Assembly: GCA_023362775.1 (NCBI GenBank)
Contig: JALMGJ010000004.1
Coordinates: 82,889,798-82,953,797 of the forward strand
DNA length: 64,000 nt
Direction: 5' to 3'
Origin: Charina bottae
Lineage: Eukaryota; Chordata; Lepidosauria; Squamata; Charinaidae
This document shows, in pieces, positions 29,312 through 40,139 of this stretch (positions within the stretch are counted from its first letter, which is position 1; each line of letters begins with the position of its first letter). Position numbers and translations under genes: made by a program. A model generated the notes under the pieces. It searched no databases. It was not told the origin of the DNA and saw only the letters and a program-made list of their open reading frames with translations.

Positions 29312-31784
29312 AGAGTACCAAGAATCCAACAGAGGTGATTGTCTAGGTCCAACTTTAACTGAACCATGGATAGTCTTTTAGGTATTTACAGGACACATAT
29401 TCTAACTCTGTAATATGTGATCTGTTCACATAGTATGAGAGCAAAGTTACAGTTTAACTGGTGGCACCAACACAATTTAGAAGCAGGGTGATAGCCAGGC
29501 TGCCAGCACTTGCCTCATGTAATAGTCATCACATTGTAAAGTGAAATGCTTTCCATTGAGAGAACCTCAACAATCATTATAAAATATAATTATTTCTTTT
29601 CTATTTCTGCATACCTCTTTGGTAGATTTTTAGCATAATATAGGATAAAAGTTGGATCTAAAATGCAATGGAAAGCATGGGATGAGAGAGATATTTGCAA
29701 AACAGATCAAAACAGTGAACAAAGCTGTGAATGGTAAAATGTAAACAATGTATTACAATTCTTCTGTTGAGACTCTTCAGATAATTATGATTGGAATCTT
29801 CCAGAATGATTCAGTGAAACAATTACAGTGATCAATTATTGACTTGCTACTATGAAAACTCTGTCAAACAACAAGTCTTCTACTAAATGAATAAGCTATT
29901 AAAGAGGAGAAAATAAAACTCTTGCAAGTCAAAATCAAGCAACATTTCTGAAATTGGTCTATGAGTACATCTTTCCATGTCCCTGCTGAAAGTAGGTCCA
30001 CGAATATTAATCTGAAATATATGGCTGATATTTGGCATTTAGGCTTTGAGTTAAGAAATAAAACAATGAACCATTTCAAAGAAAACAGAATCCAAAGTAT
30101 TGAATCCATGAATAACATCATTTGCTAGGTGTAATCTACCTGCCCCCTTAAAGTACAGTTATATTAATCTAAGTACTGTATTAATCTAAGTATTAAACTA
30201 AGTAGTGATCTTCCTATATGTAGTAGCACCTCTGCTCAGCAAATTTAAAGCCAACATAGATATGGCCACTTGCATCTCTGTCTCTAGAGCTTGCCAATCT
30301 TAATAATTCCAACAAGTTGGGTCTCTTATGTAAATGGTAGACCATAGGGAAATTTATGTTGGCATAGGCTATGCTTCTAATACCCCTGCTAAAAAATGGA
30401 GCTTTGTAACTTAACTATAGTAGAGAAGGAGCATGGCTTTCATGTTGTCCTTTTCCCCCAAATAATGAATTTATACCAAATTATACATGGAAAAAGGGGG
30501 TTCTATGGAAAAAGGGAATACTATAAACTCCAATGTGCTTGATATGTGATTGTTTACAAATAAAAATGTTGAGCAAGTATCAGAGATGTGCACAGAAATT
30601 TACATCTAATTAACCCTGTTCCACAGTTATACACAATTGCATCTCTTTTGCTTCTCCAGTTAATTATTTCCTTATGTTAGGAATATGACAAAATTTCACT
30701 AGTTCCCTTTTCTTATCAGACATGTGTTATAAGTAGTAAAAAAAAACAGTTTCTTTTATGGAAATCCAGAAGGCACATTCCAATTGTATGACTGTCAGAA
30801 CTTGATGATGAGCACTTGTCCTTGTTGATTGCCCCCACTGATAATCTAGCTTCATAATACACACACACACACACACACACACACAGCATTTTTTTTCTTG
30901 GTGTCACAGAATGTTGCTGTCCTATTTACTATTAGTAGAAGACCAACATATAGTTAGAATTTATCCTATATTGTCATGATTATACTTTTTCTCCCATCCC
31001 TGAAAAAGAGGGTTCTCGGAAAAACAAGGAAAGAAATAGAGGCTAGAGAGAACAAGAAAGTAGTAAATGGAGGATTTATAAGGATAAGTGGGTAAATGTA
31101 AATGCTTTTTATAGAGATTTGCACTGTGGCTGCCACAAACAGAATATGCATACTCAGATTCATACCTCAATAGAAACTTGGGAACTATCTAGTATTTTGA
31201 CAATTGAGAACTCCCCTGATGATTTCAGAAACAACACCATGAAATTTTTATCTGTGTTTCTTGTCCACAAAATATTCCTCTCTCTCTCTCTCTCCCTCTC
31301 CCTCCCTCTCTCTCTCATATTGTGTTTACTATGGGAGAGTGCTACAATCTTTTGTCGTACTGTGTGCTGCAATGTAGCCATTTGTCAGAATGTCACACGC
31401 TCTGCAGGAACTCATTGAAGTGTCATGCCCTCAAACCCATTCCTCCTGCCAACAGAGAGATACAATAAAACATGGCTAAGCACTGTGAAGAAAATAAATC
31501 GTTTTGTTTGTCAGGATGTTGGGAGATGTAGCTTCACTCCAAGCAGCACTCCTCCATGTTATCTAAACGTAGTTCATCACAGGTGCAGATAACAACTGTG
31601 GAACACAGACTACTGAATCATTTTTAGAGGGTTTCCTGAACAATTTCTAGCCAATGAATGAAATCATTACATTTCTCATTATTTGATTCACCAAATATGA
31701 ATGGAAAAGTTTCTTTTTTCTTACCTCTTAAAAATCCTTAATTGCACATTTATTTTATTCTGAAAGTCAAATATACTGTATCAG
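29312..31784. other. AT-rich DNA, no supported gene; two microsatellites
   Basis: Contains an AC repeat (30860-30886), an imperfect CT tract (31278-31315) and a poly-A run (30738-30746). No coding region or transposon was recognised. Confidence 0.5.
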
Positions 31785-31797
31785 TAAAATAATTAAT

Positions 31798-32326
31798 TTA
31801 TTTTTTATTTATTTAATTAAATTTATATAACCGCCCATCTCCCCCAACGGGGAACTCTGGGCGGTTTACAATAAAATAGATTAAAACAGGATAAAACATC
31901 AATGTACAATGTATAAATTAATAAATAATTATAATCCAGATGGAGATGGAATTAAACGAAGGACAATAAATAAAGGAATTAACCACCCCCATGAGGAACT
32001 ATCCTTTCCTCCTTCCCATGCCAGGCGGCAGAACCAGGTCTTCAGCTCTTTCCTAAAGGTCGGGAGGGAGGAGATCTGCCTCAACTCTGGGGGCAAGATG
32101 TTCCACAGTGTGGGCGCTACCACAGAGAAGGCCCGCCTCCTAGACCCCATCCGATGACATTCTTTAATTGATGGGGTTCGTAGAAGGCCCTCTCTGAATG
32201 ACCTGGTGGGGCGGGTCGATAAAATGGGGATAAGATGGTCCTTCAGGTATTCTGGCCCCATGCCATGTAGGGCTTTAAAGGTAATAACCAACACCTTGAA
32301 TTGTACCCGGAAGCAGACCGGCACAT
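31798..32326 (-). mobile_element. CR1/L2-type LINE, 5'-truncated, with 13-bp flanking repeat
   Basis: The minus strand encodes the C-terminal part of the CR1/L2 protein (FRVQFKVLVITFKALHGMGP near 32300; AFSVVAPTLWNILPPELRQ; WGWLIP), followed by the 3' end ACCGCCCAGAGTTCCCCGTT, a stem and an AT-rich tail. TAAAATAATTAAT stands on both sides (31785-31797 and 32327-32339), a likely target duplication. The frame is almost intact over its length. Confidence 0.9.
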
Positions 32327-32339
32327 TAAAATAATTAAT

Positions 32340-32405
32340 GTTTATTTATTTATTGCATTTGTACCCACTCTAATCAATCAGACTCTCAGCAGTTTATAGT
32401 AATTA
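32340..32405 (-). mobile_element. CR1-like LINE 3'-tail fragment
   Basis: Minus strand: CTATAAACTGCTGAGAGTCT then GAGTGGGTACAAATGCAATA and AATAAATA repeats, a diverged CR1/L2-type 3' end, truncated to about 65 bp. Confidence 0.55.
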
Positions 32406-32499
32406 TGAGCATAAAGTAATGGCAATTTTGCAGGTGCCATGTGTGGTCCAAAATGAGGTGGCACAAGTATGGGTGCAATTTGTTTTGCCCATTTGACAA

Positions 32500-32785
32500 G
32501 TTAACTTTGTCAGCTGCAGCTTACCAATTGACTTCCAGGTGCATTTCAAGGTGCTGGTTATCATCTATAAAACTTTCATGGCTCAGGGCCTGGATATTTA
32601 TAGGACAACATTTTCTTGTCTTTGCCCATTCTGTAAAATCTGGCAGAGTCAGCATGCTCCAGGTCTAATATATATAACAATGCCATCTTAAGGCACCGCA
32701 GAGATGGGCCTTTTCTTTGGCAGTCCCTGCGCTTTGAAACAGGATCACCCTCCCCCAGAGTCCACGTGGCTCTAATACGGCTGTC
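32500..32785 (+). mobile_element. Old CR1/L2-type LINE, RT C-terminal remnant
   Basis: Plus-strand reading LPIDFQVHFKVLVIIYKTF and, further on, a diverged copy of the C-terminal region (AEMGLFFGSPCALKQDHPPP) resemble the open CR1/L2 frame. Stops and frame changes are frequent. Confidence 0.65.
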
Positions 32786-32819
32786 CTTTGGGAAGAGGGG
32801 AAAATAGGAGAAAAGAATA

Positions 32820-33190
32820 ACAAAATAAACTATATAACCAAAAATAAGATACATTCATAAACACATCCAATCTCCTCATTCATTCCATGAGGGGTCAAGG
32901 TATGCAAATTAAAGATTCAAAAAGTCTCTCTAGCTTTCAATCTGTGAAGAAGCTGAGTTCCTGAAGCATGAACCTTTTCCAGAACCCAAAACCGAATCTG
33001 GCTCTCTGTGTGGTTCAAGGCTCTGAAGTGTTGCACAAGAGGAGAAGTAATCTTCTGATGTCTAATACAGCTTCTGTGTTCACAAATCCTTGTTTTCACA
33101 TCAGAGCTTCTGTGGTCTTACAATGGAGTCCCACATAGTTGAGATGGGTAGGGACGGTACGAGTAACTGCCATGAGGTCATTCAGATAGG
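32820..33190 (-). mobile_element. Penelope-like element fragment (GIY-YIG region)
   Basis: The minus strand encodes MKTRICEHRSCIRHQKITSP, LVQHFRALNHTESQIRFWVL and EKVH, followed after a stop by IFNLHTLTPHGMNEE-like sequence; upstream NYVGLHCKT is visible. This order (YVG...R.LK.RI.EH...HF....H) matches the C-terminal GIY-YIG endonuclease of Penelope-like retroelements. Only the last part survives; no reverse-transcriptase block is seen next to it. In the full element this domain nicks DNA for insertion. Confidence 0.65.
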
Positions 33191-33231
33191 GCCACAATTG
33201 GTATACCAACCACAGTTAGGCAAAGACACTA

Positions 33232-33385
33232 ATATAATAATATAATATAATATAATATAATATAATATAATATAATATAATATAATATATAATTATATAT
33301 ATTATAATAATTTTTATATATAACTTTTACATACATACATACATACATACATACGTGTATCTGTATGTGTATATGTATGTATATA
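33232..33385 (+). repeat. AATAT pentamer and CATA microsatellites
   Basis: A run of TAATA/ATATA pentamers (33232-33290), TA-rich sequence and CATA units (33329-33353) directly abut the tail of an L1 copy. Confidence 0.93.
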
Positions 33386-33387
33386 TT

Positions 33388-34885
33388 TATATATAATTTT
33401 TATTAAATATTTTCAAAAGGAAGATAAAAACTAATACAAACTAATATAAATTAAGAAAAAGAAAAGAAAAAGAAAGAAATCAAAAAGAAAGCTCAAAGTG
33501 CAAGAAAGGAAAAAGAAGAAGAAAAAAAAAGAAAAAAAGATACAAGGAAGTAGTTTACAACAGTTGTTAAGTACAATTATAAATTTACCTCTTATTCTAT
33601 GATTACAACATAACTCTCTATAATATATCCTGTCTAATCATCAAAACCATAAATCATAAATTCATTTTTTTCTGTTTTACACAAAAAATCCATAAGGGGT
33701 TTCCAATCAGCAATAAATGTAGATATTGACTTTTCTCTGATCAAAGAGGTCAATTTAGCTATCTCAGCAAGTTCCATAATGTTCACCAACTATTCCTCTA
33801 CTGTGGGTAGTGCTGAATCTTTCCATCTTTGTGCATACAATAATCTCGCTGCAGTTATCAGGTAGAAAAACAAAGTTCCATGACTTTATCCCAACTGTTT
33901 GTCCATCAATCCCAAAAGACAAACCTCTGGTCTCAATTGTGTATTAATATTTAAAATCCTCTGAGTCAGTGTGCGTATTTAAATCCAGAATTTTCTAGCT
34001 TTTTTACACATCCACTTAACATGATAAAATGGCCCTTCTTGTTGTTTACATTTCCAACATACATTTGAAGTGCCCTCTAGACAATTTTTCTGGTGACCTA
34101 TACCAAAGGTACATCATTTTATAAAAAAAATATTTAAGATTAAAACAAAATGTAAATTTCAATCCTTTCAACAGCATATTTTCCCATTGTTCCATCTCTA
34201 TAATATAACTCCAAAATTTTAGCCCAATTTATCATATATTCTTTCACTTGTTCTTCTGTTTCAAATTTCAATAAAAGTTTACACATTTTAGCAATTACAT
34301 GTTCATCATTTATACACAATTCTATTTCAAAATCAGTTTTACCAAGGTTCAAAACCGTACATTCTTTTGTCTACTTTAAATCTTTCTAATAACTGTAAAT
34401 AAGAGAACCATTGACAACTATATCCCTCTGCCATCAGTTCTTCTCTTGATTTTATTTTACATTCCCCTTGACAAAATTCTAGTAACTCATTATAAGTTAG
34501 CCATTTATGTTTGCCTATTATTTCTTGTCTATAAAATGTTTCTTGTGCTGAGAGCCACAAAGGTGTTTTCAGGCACAACCTGGGTTTGTATCTGTTCCAT
34601 ATTCTCAATATGGCATGTCTAACGTAATGATTTTTAAAATTCATATTAACATTGACTTCGTCGTACCACAAATATCCATGCCACCCAAATCTCAGGTTGT
34701 GTCCTTCTAACTCCAAAAGCCTTCTATTTCTCAGCAGCACCCACTCTTTCATCTAAACCAAACAGCAAGCTGCAAAATACAATTTCAAATCAGGTAGACC
34801 CAATCTTCCTCTTTCCTTTGCATCTTGTAACACCTTCTATTTAACTCATGGTTTTTTTCCCCTGCCACACAAATGTTTATTGCAT
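33388..34885 (-). mobile_element. L1 LINE, 5'-truncated
   Basis: The minus strand carries the C-terminal part of an L1 ORF2 (two frames at 34140-34352 and 34339-34752 with APPLWLS-like LKTPLWLSAQETFYRQEI, FSYLQLLERFKVDK and DFEIELCINDEHVIAKM) and a 3' untranslated part ending at an A-rich tail that abuts microsatellite DNA at 33388. The left protein end reaches a diverged FxWQGKK block near 34860-34885, where the copy breaks off. It is homologous to the L1 copies at 45.7-47.8 and 56.6-57.6 kb. Frameshifts and stops make it inactive. Confidence 0.88.
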
Positions 34886-37799
34886 TGATAGTTCAGTGGC
34901 ATTTACTACAATAAGTTTATTGGTATAATATTTATGTATTCATTTATTTTTGAAAAATCTTTATGACCAGCATTTCCAGCACAGAATCATGCTGGAAGTG
35001 ATTTTCAATTTATAAAATAAAGCATCAGAATACATTTTTAAAAACAAAATAAAATGTCAGTCTAAAACAAATTCAGATGAGTGTGTATGTGTGCAGGTAT
35101 AGACAGACATACATACATAACCAATTTATGTTAACAGTTCTGGACATTTACTATTATCTGGTACATATTGTTTTTATAGAATTATTAGAAATATGAAATG
35201 CTAAGGTTCTGTTCCCTTGGAAGAAAAGCAATTGGAAGATGATATCATTTTTAGGTGCATGGGTGTATGTTTTTTAAAAGAATAAGGAAGTAGATAAAGA
35301 AATGCATTCTTCTCTGTTCATTCATCTCTGACCTGCCAGTATGCAACCAACAAGACATTGGAAACTTCTTATGTTTGTATTATTTAGCAGTTATTCCTAT
35401 GCACATTTTGGGGAAAATAAGTCCTGTTCACAACAACGGATTTTATTTCTGAATTACACATGTCAGAAAGGGTCTTTTTTATGTCCCACCAATATCAGAA
35501 TTAGTTAGTGAATATGAATAATTCTGCTTTGGAACTCCCTGCCTCAGAAAATTTACTTTATCTTTTACCTTGTGGAATTTTTATTATCACATTAAGACAA
35601 TTTGATTTAAACATGTCCAGAATCAGAATTTCTGGTTAATTATACTAATCAAAATTGTGATGCATAACAAATGGCATAGTTGTTACTTCTGAATAGATTG
35701 TACTGTAAATGGTTTAGGCCCTTGTGAGACAGAGTCTTTTTCATGTCCAGAATCAGCATTTCTGATAAATTATATTAAAGAAAATTGTGATGCATAAAAA
35801 TGGCACAGTTTTCTTGTTTGCTGTTATTTATTTATGAATTCATCATGATAAAACAAGGAATGGAAACTGGGAGTTTTATCAACAGGGTATGCTGCATTTT
35901 TCCTAATAATCAGTTTTGACATTTTCGTAGCACAGAAACATAGGTCAGATTTTGAAGCTGAAAGAAATAGGTGGAACAAGGGAAGTCAAGAAGTATAGGT
36001 CTCTAAGTTTATTTAATCAAGCTGATGCAGCAGCTATGACCAGAGATGTCCACCAATCTAATGTTCTCTATATGTTTTGAACTATAAATTATGTTAAGTC
36101 CCAGACAGCATAGCCAAAGACCTTGGATGCTGGATTTTTTTCATTTGAAAGTCATTGAGAGTAGACTGACAACTATTGGGACTTCTTTGAAAAGGAAATT
36201 TAATTGAATTTTTTCATCCCTCCTCCCACTCTTCCTCCTTTAACAATACCAGAATGTCTGAAGGTGTGCAACTTCAACTTAGCCTGAGATTCCTTGGGTT
36301 ACTAGATCAAAACACTGTTTCTGAGTCTGAGTACACAAGCATGTTACATAGATTGGAGAAAATAATCTGCATCATTCACTGGAAACAAACAAATAAGTAA
36401 TATATAATTTAATTTGAAGGAGTGGATTCTAGTTACTGATTAGATGGGAAATTTTCTATACCCCAAACTGACTACTGTTATTCAATATTTTTTTAAACAG
36501 AGGAATAAGAAAATCTGAAGCATATTTTATTCATAGCTTTTTACTAAGAGCATATATTTTCACATCCTCTACCAAATAAATTAAGTTGTATATATGATAT
36601 AAGTGTATATCATAATGCAGAGAACTTGTAGAGAGTATTAACAAAGCAAATAAATTAACATAGTTACTCTGGAGTATCTTCATTGCTCACCAGATATCAG
36701 TGGTTCCAAAAGAATGAAAATTGCACATTTCCTGGTTAATTTAGAACCATTGGAAGGAGATTAGCTTTAGATCTAAGTGGTGGCTTGTAACCATAAGTTA
36801 TGTAACCATAAAATAATCATATGGGTAAAGCTTCTGTTTTTTTTTAAGTGTTTCCTCTTTTCAAAATTCAAACATTTTTTCCTAAGATAATGGAAAATCA
36901 TTGATATAATGATGATGGTGGTGATGATGATATGGATTTATTTTAGGATTGCAGGCAAAAGAAAACCTGATAGATTTGGCCACTTAGATAGAAAGCTTTA
37001 AATTCCTCTCCGTTTTACCTGAGATGGAATGATACTGATTTTTTTTTAACGTGAAAATGGAAGAAAGAAAAATGAATAGGTTTGTCTTTCCTAATGCCCA
37101 GTTGTAAGGGCTCAATATGGTAAGGCAGGAATCAACAACTGTCTAGCCAGACAGAACTTAAAACAAAGTGTACTTCTACTTGGTTTAAGAAAAGCATCAA
37201 AGTAGAAATATCTAAACCTAATGCATGAATATAATGCATGCATTATAAAATTAATTCCCTCCCTCCATTTCTATCTCTTGTGGGAGGGAAAAAGAAAAAG
37301 ACTTTTCACCCATTGTTTTTTTTTCTTTTACTGGAACTTGGCTTGACATTTACCTGCACACAACAATGCACCTATTATATCTATTACCACCTCCACTCCT
37401 GAAGGAGAAAGCATCCTAATCCTGTCAAGCTGCTTTTGTTTTCTGCTTCAGAGATGTCTTCTGGAGTCCTTTCATTTTTTTGCTGGGCTCACTCCTTCTC
37501 TGAGAGTGATTCAATTACTTTTCTCTGTGCAAGAAATGGGCAACTTTGGACTGTGCTGTATGCTATTTCAAATAAGAAAGAAAAGAGAGAAATGCTACCT
37601 TTATTTCCTTGTAAATAAATAAACTGCCTTCAGCTGCACTTGGACATCCAGTGCTTTAAATCTTTCTTTCCTTAACATGCAATAAAAATTATTTACTGTT
37701 TCACTGGATGACAATTGACATAGGTTCTCTTTGTGACTAACCCAAGAATAAAGTTAGGTATGAGCATTGACTGTTTGGTACCTTACATTGTACATGCTG
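34886..37799. other. AT-rich DNA, no supported gene
   Basis: No coding signal. A local imperfect duplication of about 70 bp is listed at 35612-35812. The rest shows no element I recognise. Confidence 0.5.
35612..35812 (+). repeat. Imperfect direct repeat, about 70 bp at 130-bp spacing
   Basis: CATGTCCAGAATCAGAATTT at 35612 and CATGTCCAGAATCAGCATTT at 35742 begin two segments that both continue through AAAATTGTGATGCATAA and GGCAYAGTT. This is a local tandem duplication that has since diverged. Confidence 0.8.
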
Positions 37800-38350
37800 C
37801 ATAGGACAAGAATGCATAATTCATAATTCCTTTACTACATATTTAAGATACTGGATCAAGCTTTTTTTTTTATCATAAATATCACTAAATTTCAAGTGGG
37901 GGGTTGTACCATTAGAAAATATCATAACCCAACTTTTCTGATGGTTTATCTCAATCTGCACCAAACCGTTGAACAGTTTCCTGAGACCAGCTTGGGCCGA
38001 TAAGAAGATTGTGGTATCGTCTGCATTAAATATTACCAATAGCCATTTGTCTGCCATCTTTGGGGCATGTAAGAACAGTCTTATACTTGTTTGACAAGGA
38101 GTCAATATAAACATTAAACAAAAATTAGGCCAGATTATATCCTTGCTTCATTCCTTTTGAAACTGGAACTGAATACAACAGCTGCTCTGCATGGTTGCAT
38201 CTAACGTCAAGACTGGTGTTGTGGTGAAATGATGGAATTTTTGACCTTGTCTCTTAAAAGTGTGATTGAGATTGAATCAAAGGCTACTTTGTAATCAACT
38301 ATAGCTACACACAGTTGTGGAATTTGACTCACCTAAGTTTGAAACGCAAT
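37800..38350 (-). mobile_element. Non-LTR reverse-transcriptase relic, clade uncertain
   Basis: Minus-strand pieces: VAIVDYKVAFDSISI near 38310-38270 (motif A), a diverged KGMKQGYNLA..LFNVYIDSL near 38165-38095 (motif B), and NADDTTIFLSAQAGLRKLF near 38030-37975 (motif C, Tyr/Asn-Ala-Asp-Asp). The spacing suits a LINE RT, but the LSAQAGLRKL style differs from the BovB, CR1/L2, R4 and L1 copies in this window. Many stops. It would have copied LINE RNA into DNA when intact. Confidence 0.65.
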
Positions 38351-38477
38351 ATCACTTATCTATTTCCTAATTATTTCCTTGGTCTTACCCATTCCGAATA
38401 TTAGTAAAACTTCAGGTAACTAGCTGAGTTGGGAACAAATGGCCTATGAATATTTGTCTGCTAAATGGTACAGAATC

Positions 38478-39456
38478 TAATAGCAGGAATCTAACAGCAA
38501 GAATTGCCAGATGTACAAGCTGGGTTTAGAAAAGGCAGAGGAACTAGAAACCAAATTGCCAATATCCGCTGGATAATGGAGAAAGCCAGGTAGTTTCAGA
38601 AAAACATCTATTTCTGTTTTATTGACTATTCTAAAGCTTTTGACTGTGTGGATCATAACAAATTGTGGCAAGTTCTTGGTGGTATGGGGATACCAAGTCA
38701 TCTTGTCTGCCTCCTGAGGAATCTGTATAATGACCAAGTAGCAATGGTAAGAACAGAGCACGGAACAGCGGACTGGTTTAAGATTGGGAAAGGAGTATGG
38801 CAGGGTTGTATACACTCATCCTACCTATTCAACCTGTATGCAGAACACATCATGTGACATGCTGGGCTTGATGAATCCAAGGCTGAAGTTAAAATCACTG
38901 GAAGAAACATTAACAATTTCAGATATGCAGATGATACCACTTTGATGGCTGAAAGTGAGGAGGAGCTGAGGAGCCTTATGACGAAGGTGAAAGAAGAAAG
39001 TGGAAAAGCTGGGTTGCAGTTAAACCTAAAAAACCCCAAGATTATGGCAACCAGCTTGACTGATCACTGGCAAATAGAGGGAGAAAAAGTGGAGGCAGTA
39101 ACAGACTTTGTATTTCTAGGCACAAAGATTACTGCATACGCTGACTGCAGCCAAGAAATCAGAAGATGTCTACTTCTTGGGAGGAGAGCAATGACAAATC
39201 TTAATAACATAGTTAAGAGCAGAGACATCAAAGGTCCGCATAGTTAAAGCAATGGTATTCCCCGTAGTAACCTATGGCTGCGAGAGCTGGACCATAAGGA
39301 AGGCTGAGCGAAGGAAGATAGATGCTTTTGAACTGTGGTGTTGGAGGAAAATTCTGAGAGTGCCTTGGACTGCAAGAAGATCAAACCAGTCCATACTCCA
39401 GGAAATCAAGCCAGACTGCTCACTTGAGGGAATGATATTAAAGGCAAAACTGAAGT
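38478..39456 (+). mobile_element. BovB LINE, RT region to near the C-terminus, degraded
   Basis: A second BovB copy, on the plus strand. Blocks in order: QAGFRKGRGTRNQIANIRW (38519-38575), FYFIDYSKAFDCVDHNKLW (about 38615-38672, motif A), GIPSHLVCLLRNLYNDQVAM, FKIGKGVWQGCIHSSYLFNL (motif B, diverged), FRYADDTTLMAESEEEL (38921-38970, catalytic box), then the thumb and VTYGCESWTIRKAERRKIDA, FELWCWRKILRVPWTARR (39315-39385). A CGA-to-TGA-like stop, a TAG near 38591 and frame changes inactivate it. It ends at about 39456, before the usual BovB C-terminus and tail. Confidence 0.92.
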
Positions 39457-40008
39457 AAAAAATGAACTTTATCAGGCTGCCTATTAGGATCCATTTGGAG
39501 TCTATCTGGCCTGTGGTTCCTTAGACTTTGGACTTAAGGTCCATTACTATCACTGTATTACTGACCATGATGGAACACATAATTTGTCACAGGTACTATC
39601 CTTATGTATAGATTTTTTCAACTTCTAAAAATATATAATTGCAGCATTATTATGACTGTTATTATTAATGTTGCACATTTTTTTCTGAACCTGAACTTTT
39701 GCCAAGGGGAGACTAATCTGCATCCCTCTGATAAAACCCATATGCTTATTAAATTTCAGTATTTAAAATGACAGAAATAATGGAAGGGAGGCAAGTGCAT
39801 GAAGGAAGAAGGAGAAGCTACCATACTGTCTTTCAAATGAGTTTGCATACTGTGCTGCAATTCTTTGGCTCATTGACCCAGACTAGGTGACCACCATGAC
39901 ATTTGTTTCCTTCCACAGTGACAATGTGTCAAGGATTACACAGTAACAATGTGGACTGCCAGTTTGAGAAATATGGCTTGAATTCTGAATTGCTTCAGAG
40001 CTGGAAAA
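39457..40008. other. No recognisable gene
   Basis: AT-rich sequence without coding signature between the BovB copy and the GGAAA tract. Confidence 0.5.
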
Positions 40009-40139
40009 GGAAAAGGAAAAGGAAAAGGGAAAGGGAAAGGGAAGGAAAGGAAAGGAAAGGAAAGGAAAGGAAAGGAAAGGAAAGGAAAGGAAAGGAAAGG
40101 AAAGGAAAGGAAAGGAAAGGAAAGGAAAGGAAAGGAAAG
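40009..40139 (+). repeat. GGAAA pentanucleotide tract
   Basis: AAAAGG hexamers pass into about 20 perfect GGAAA units. All-purine on one strand; the open frames on both strands are artefacts. Confidence 0.97.
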
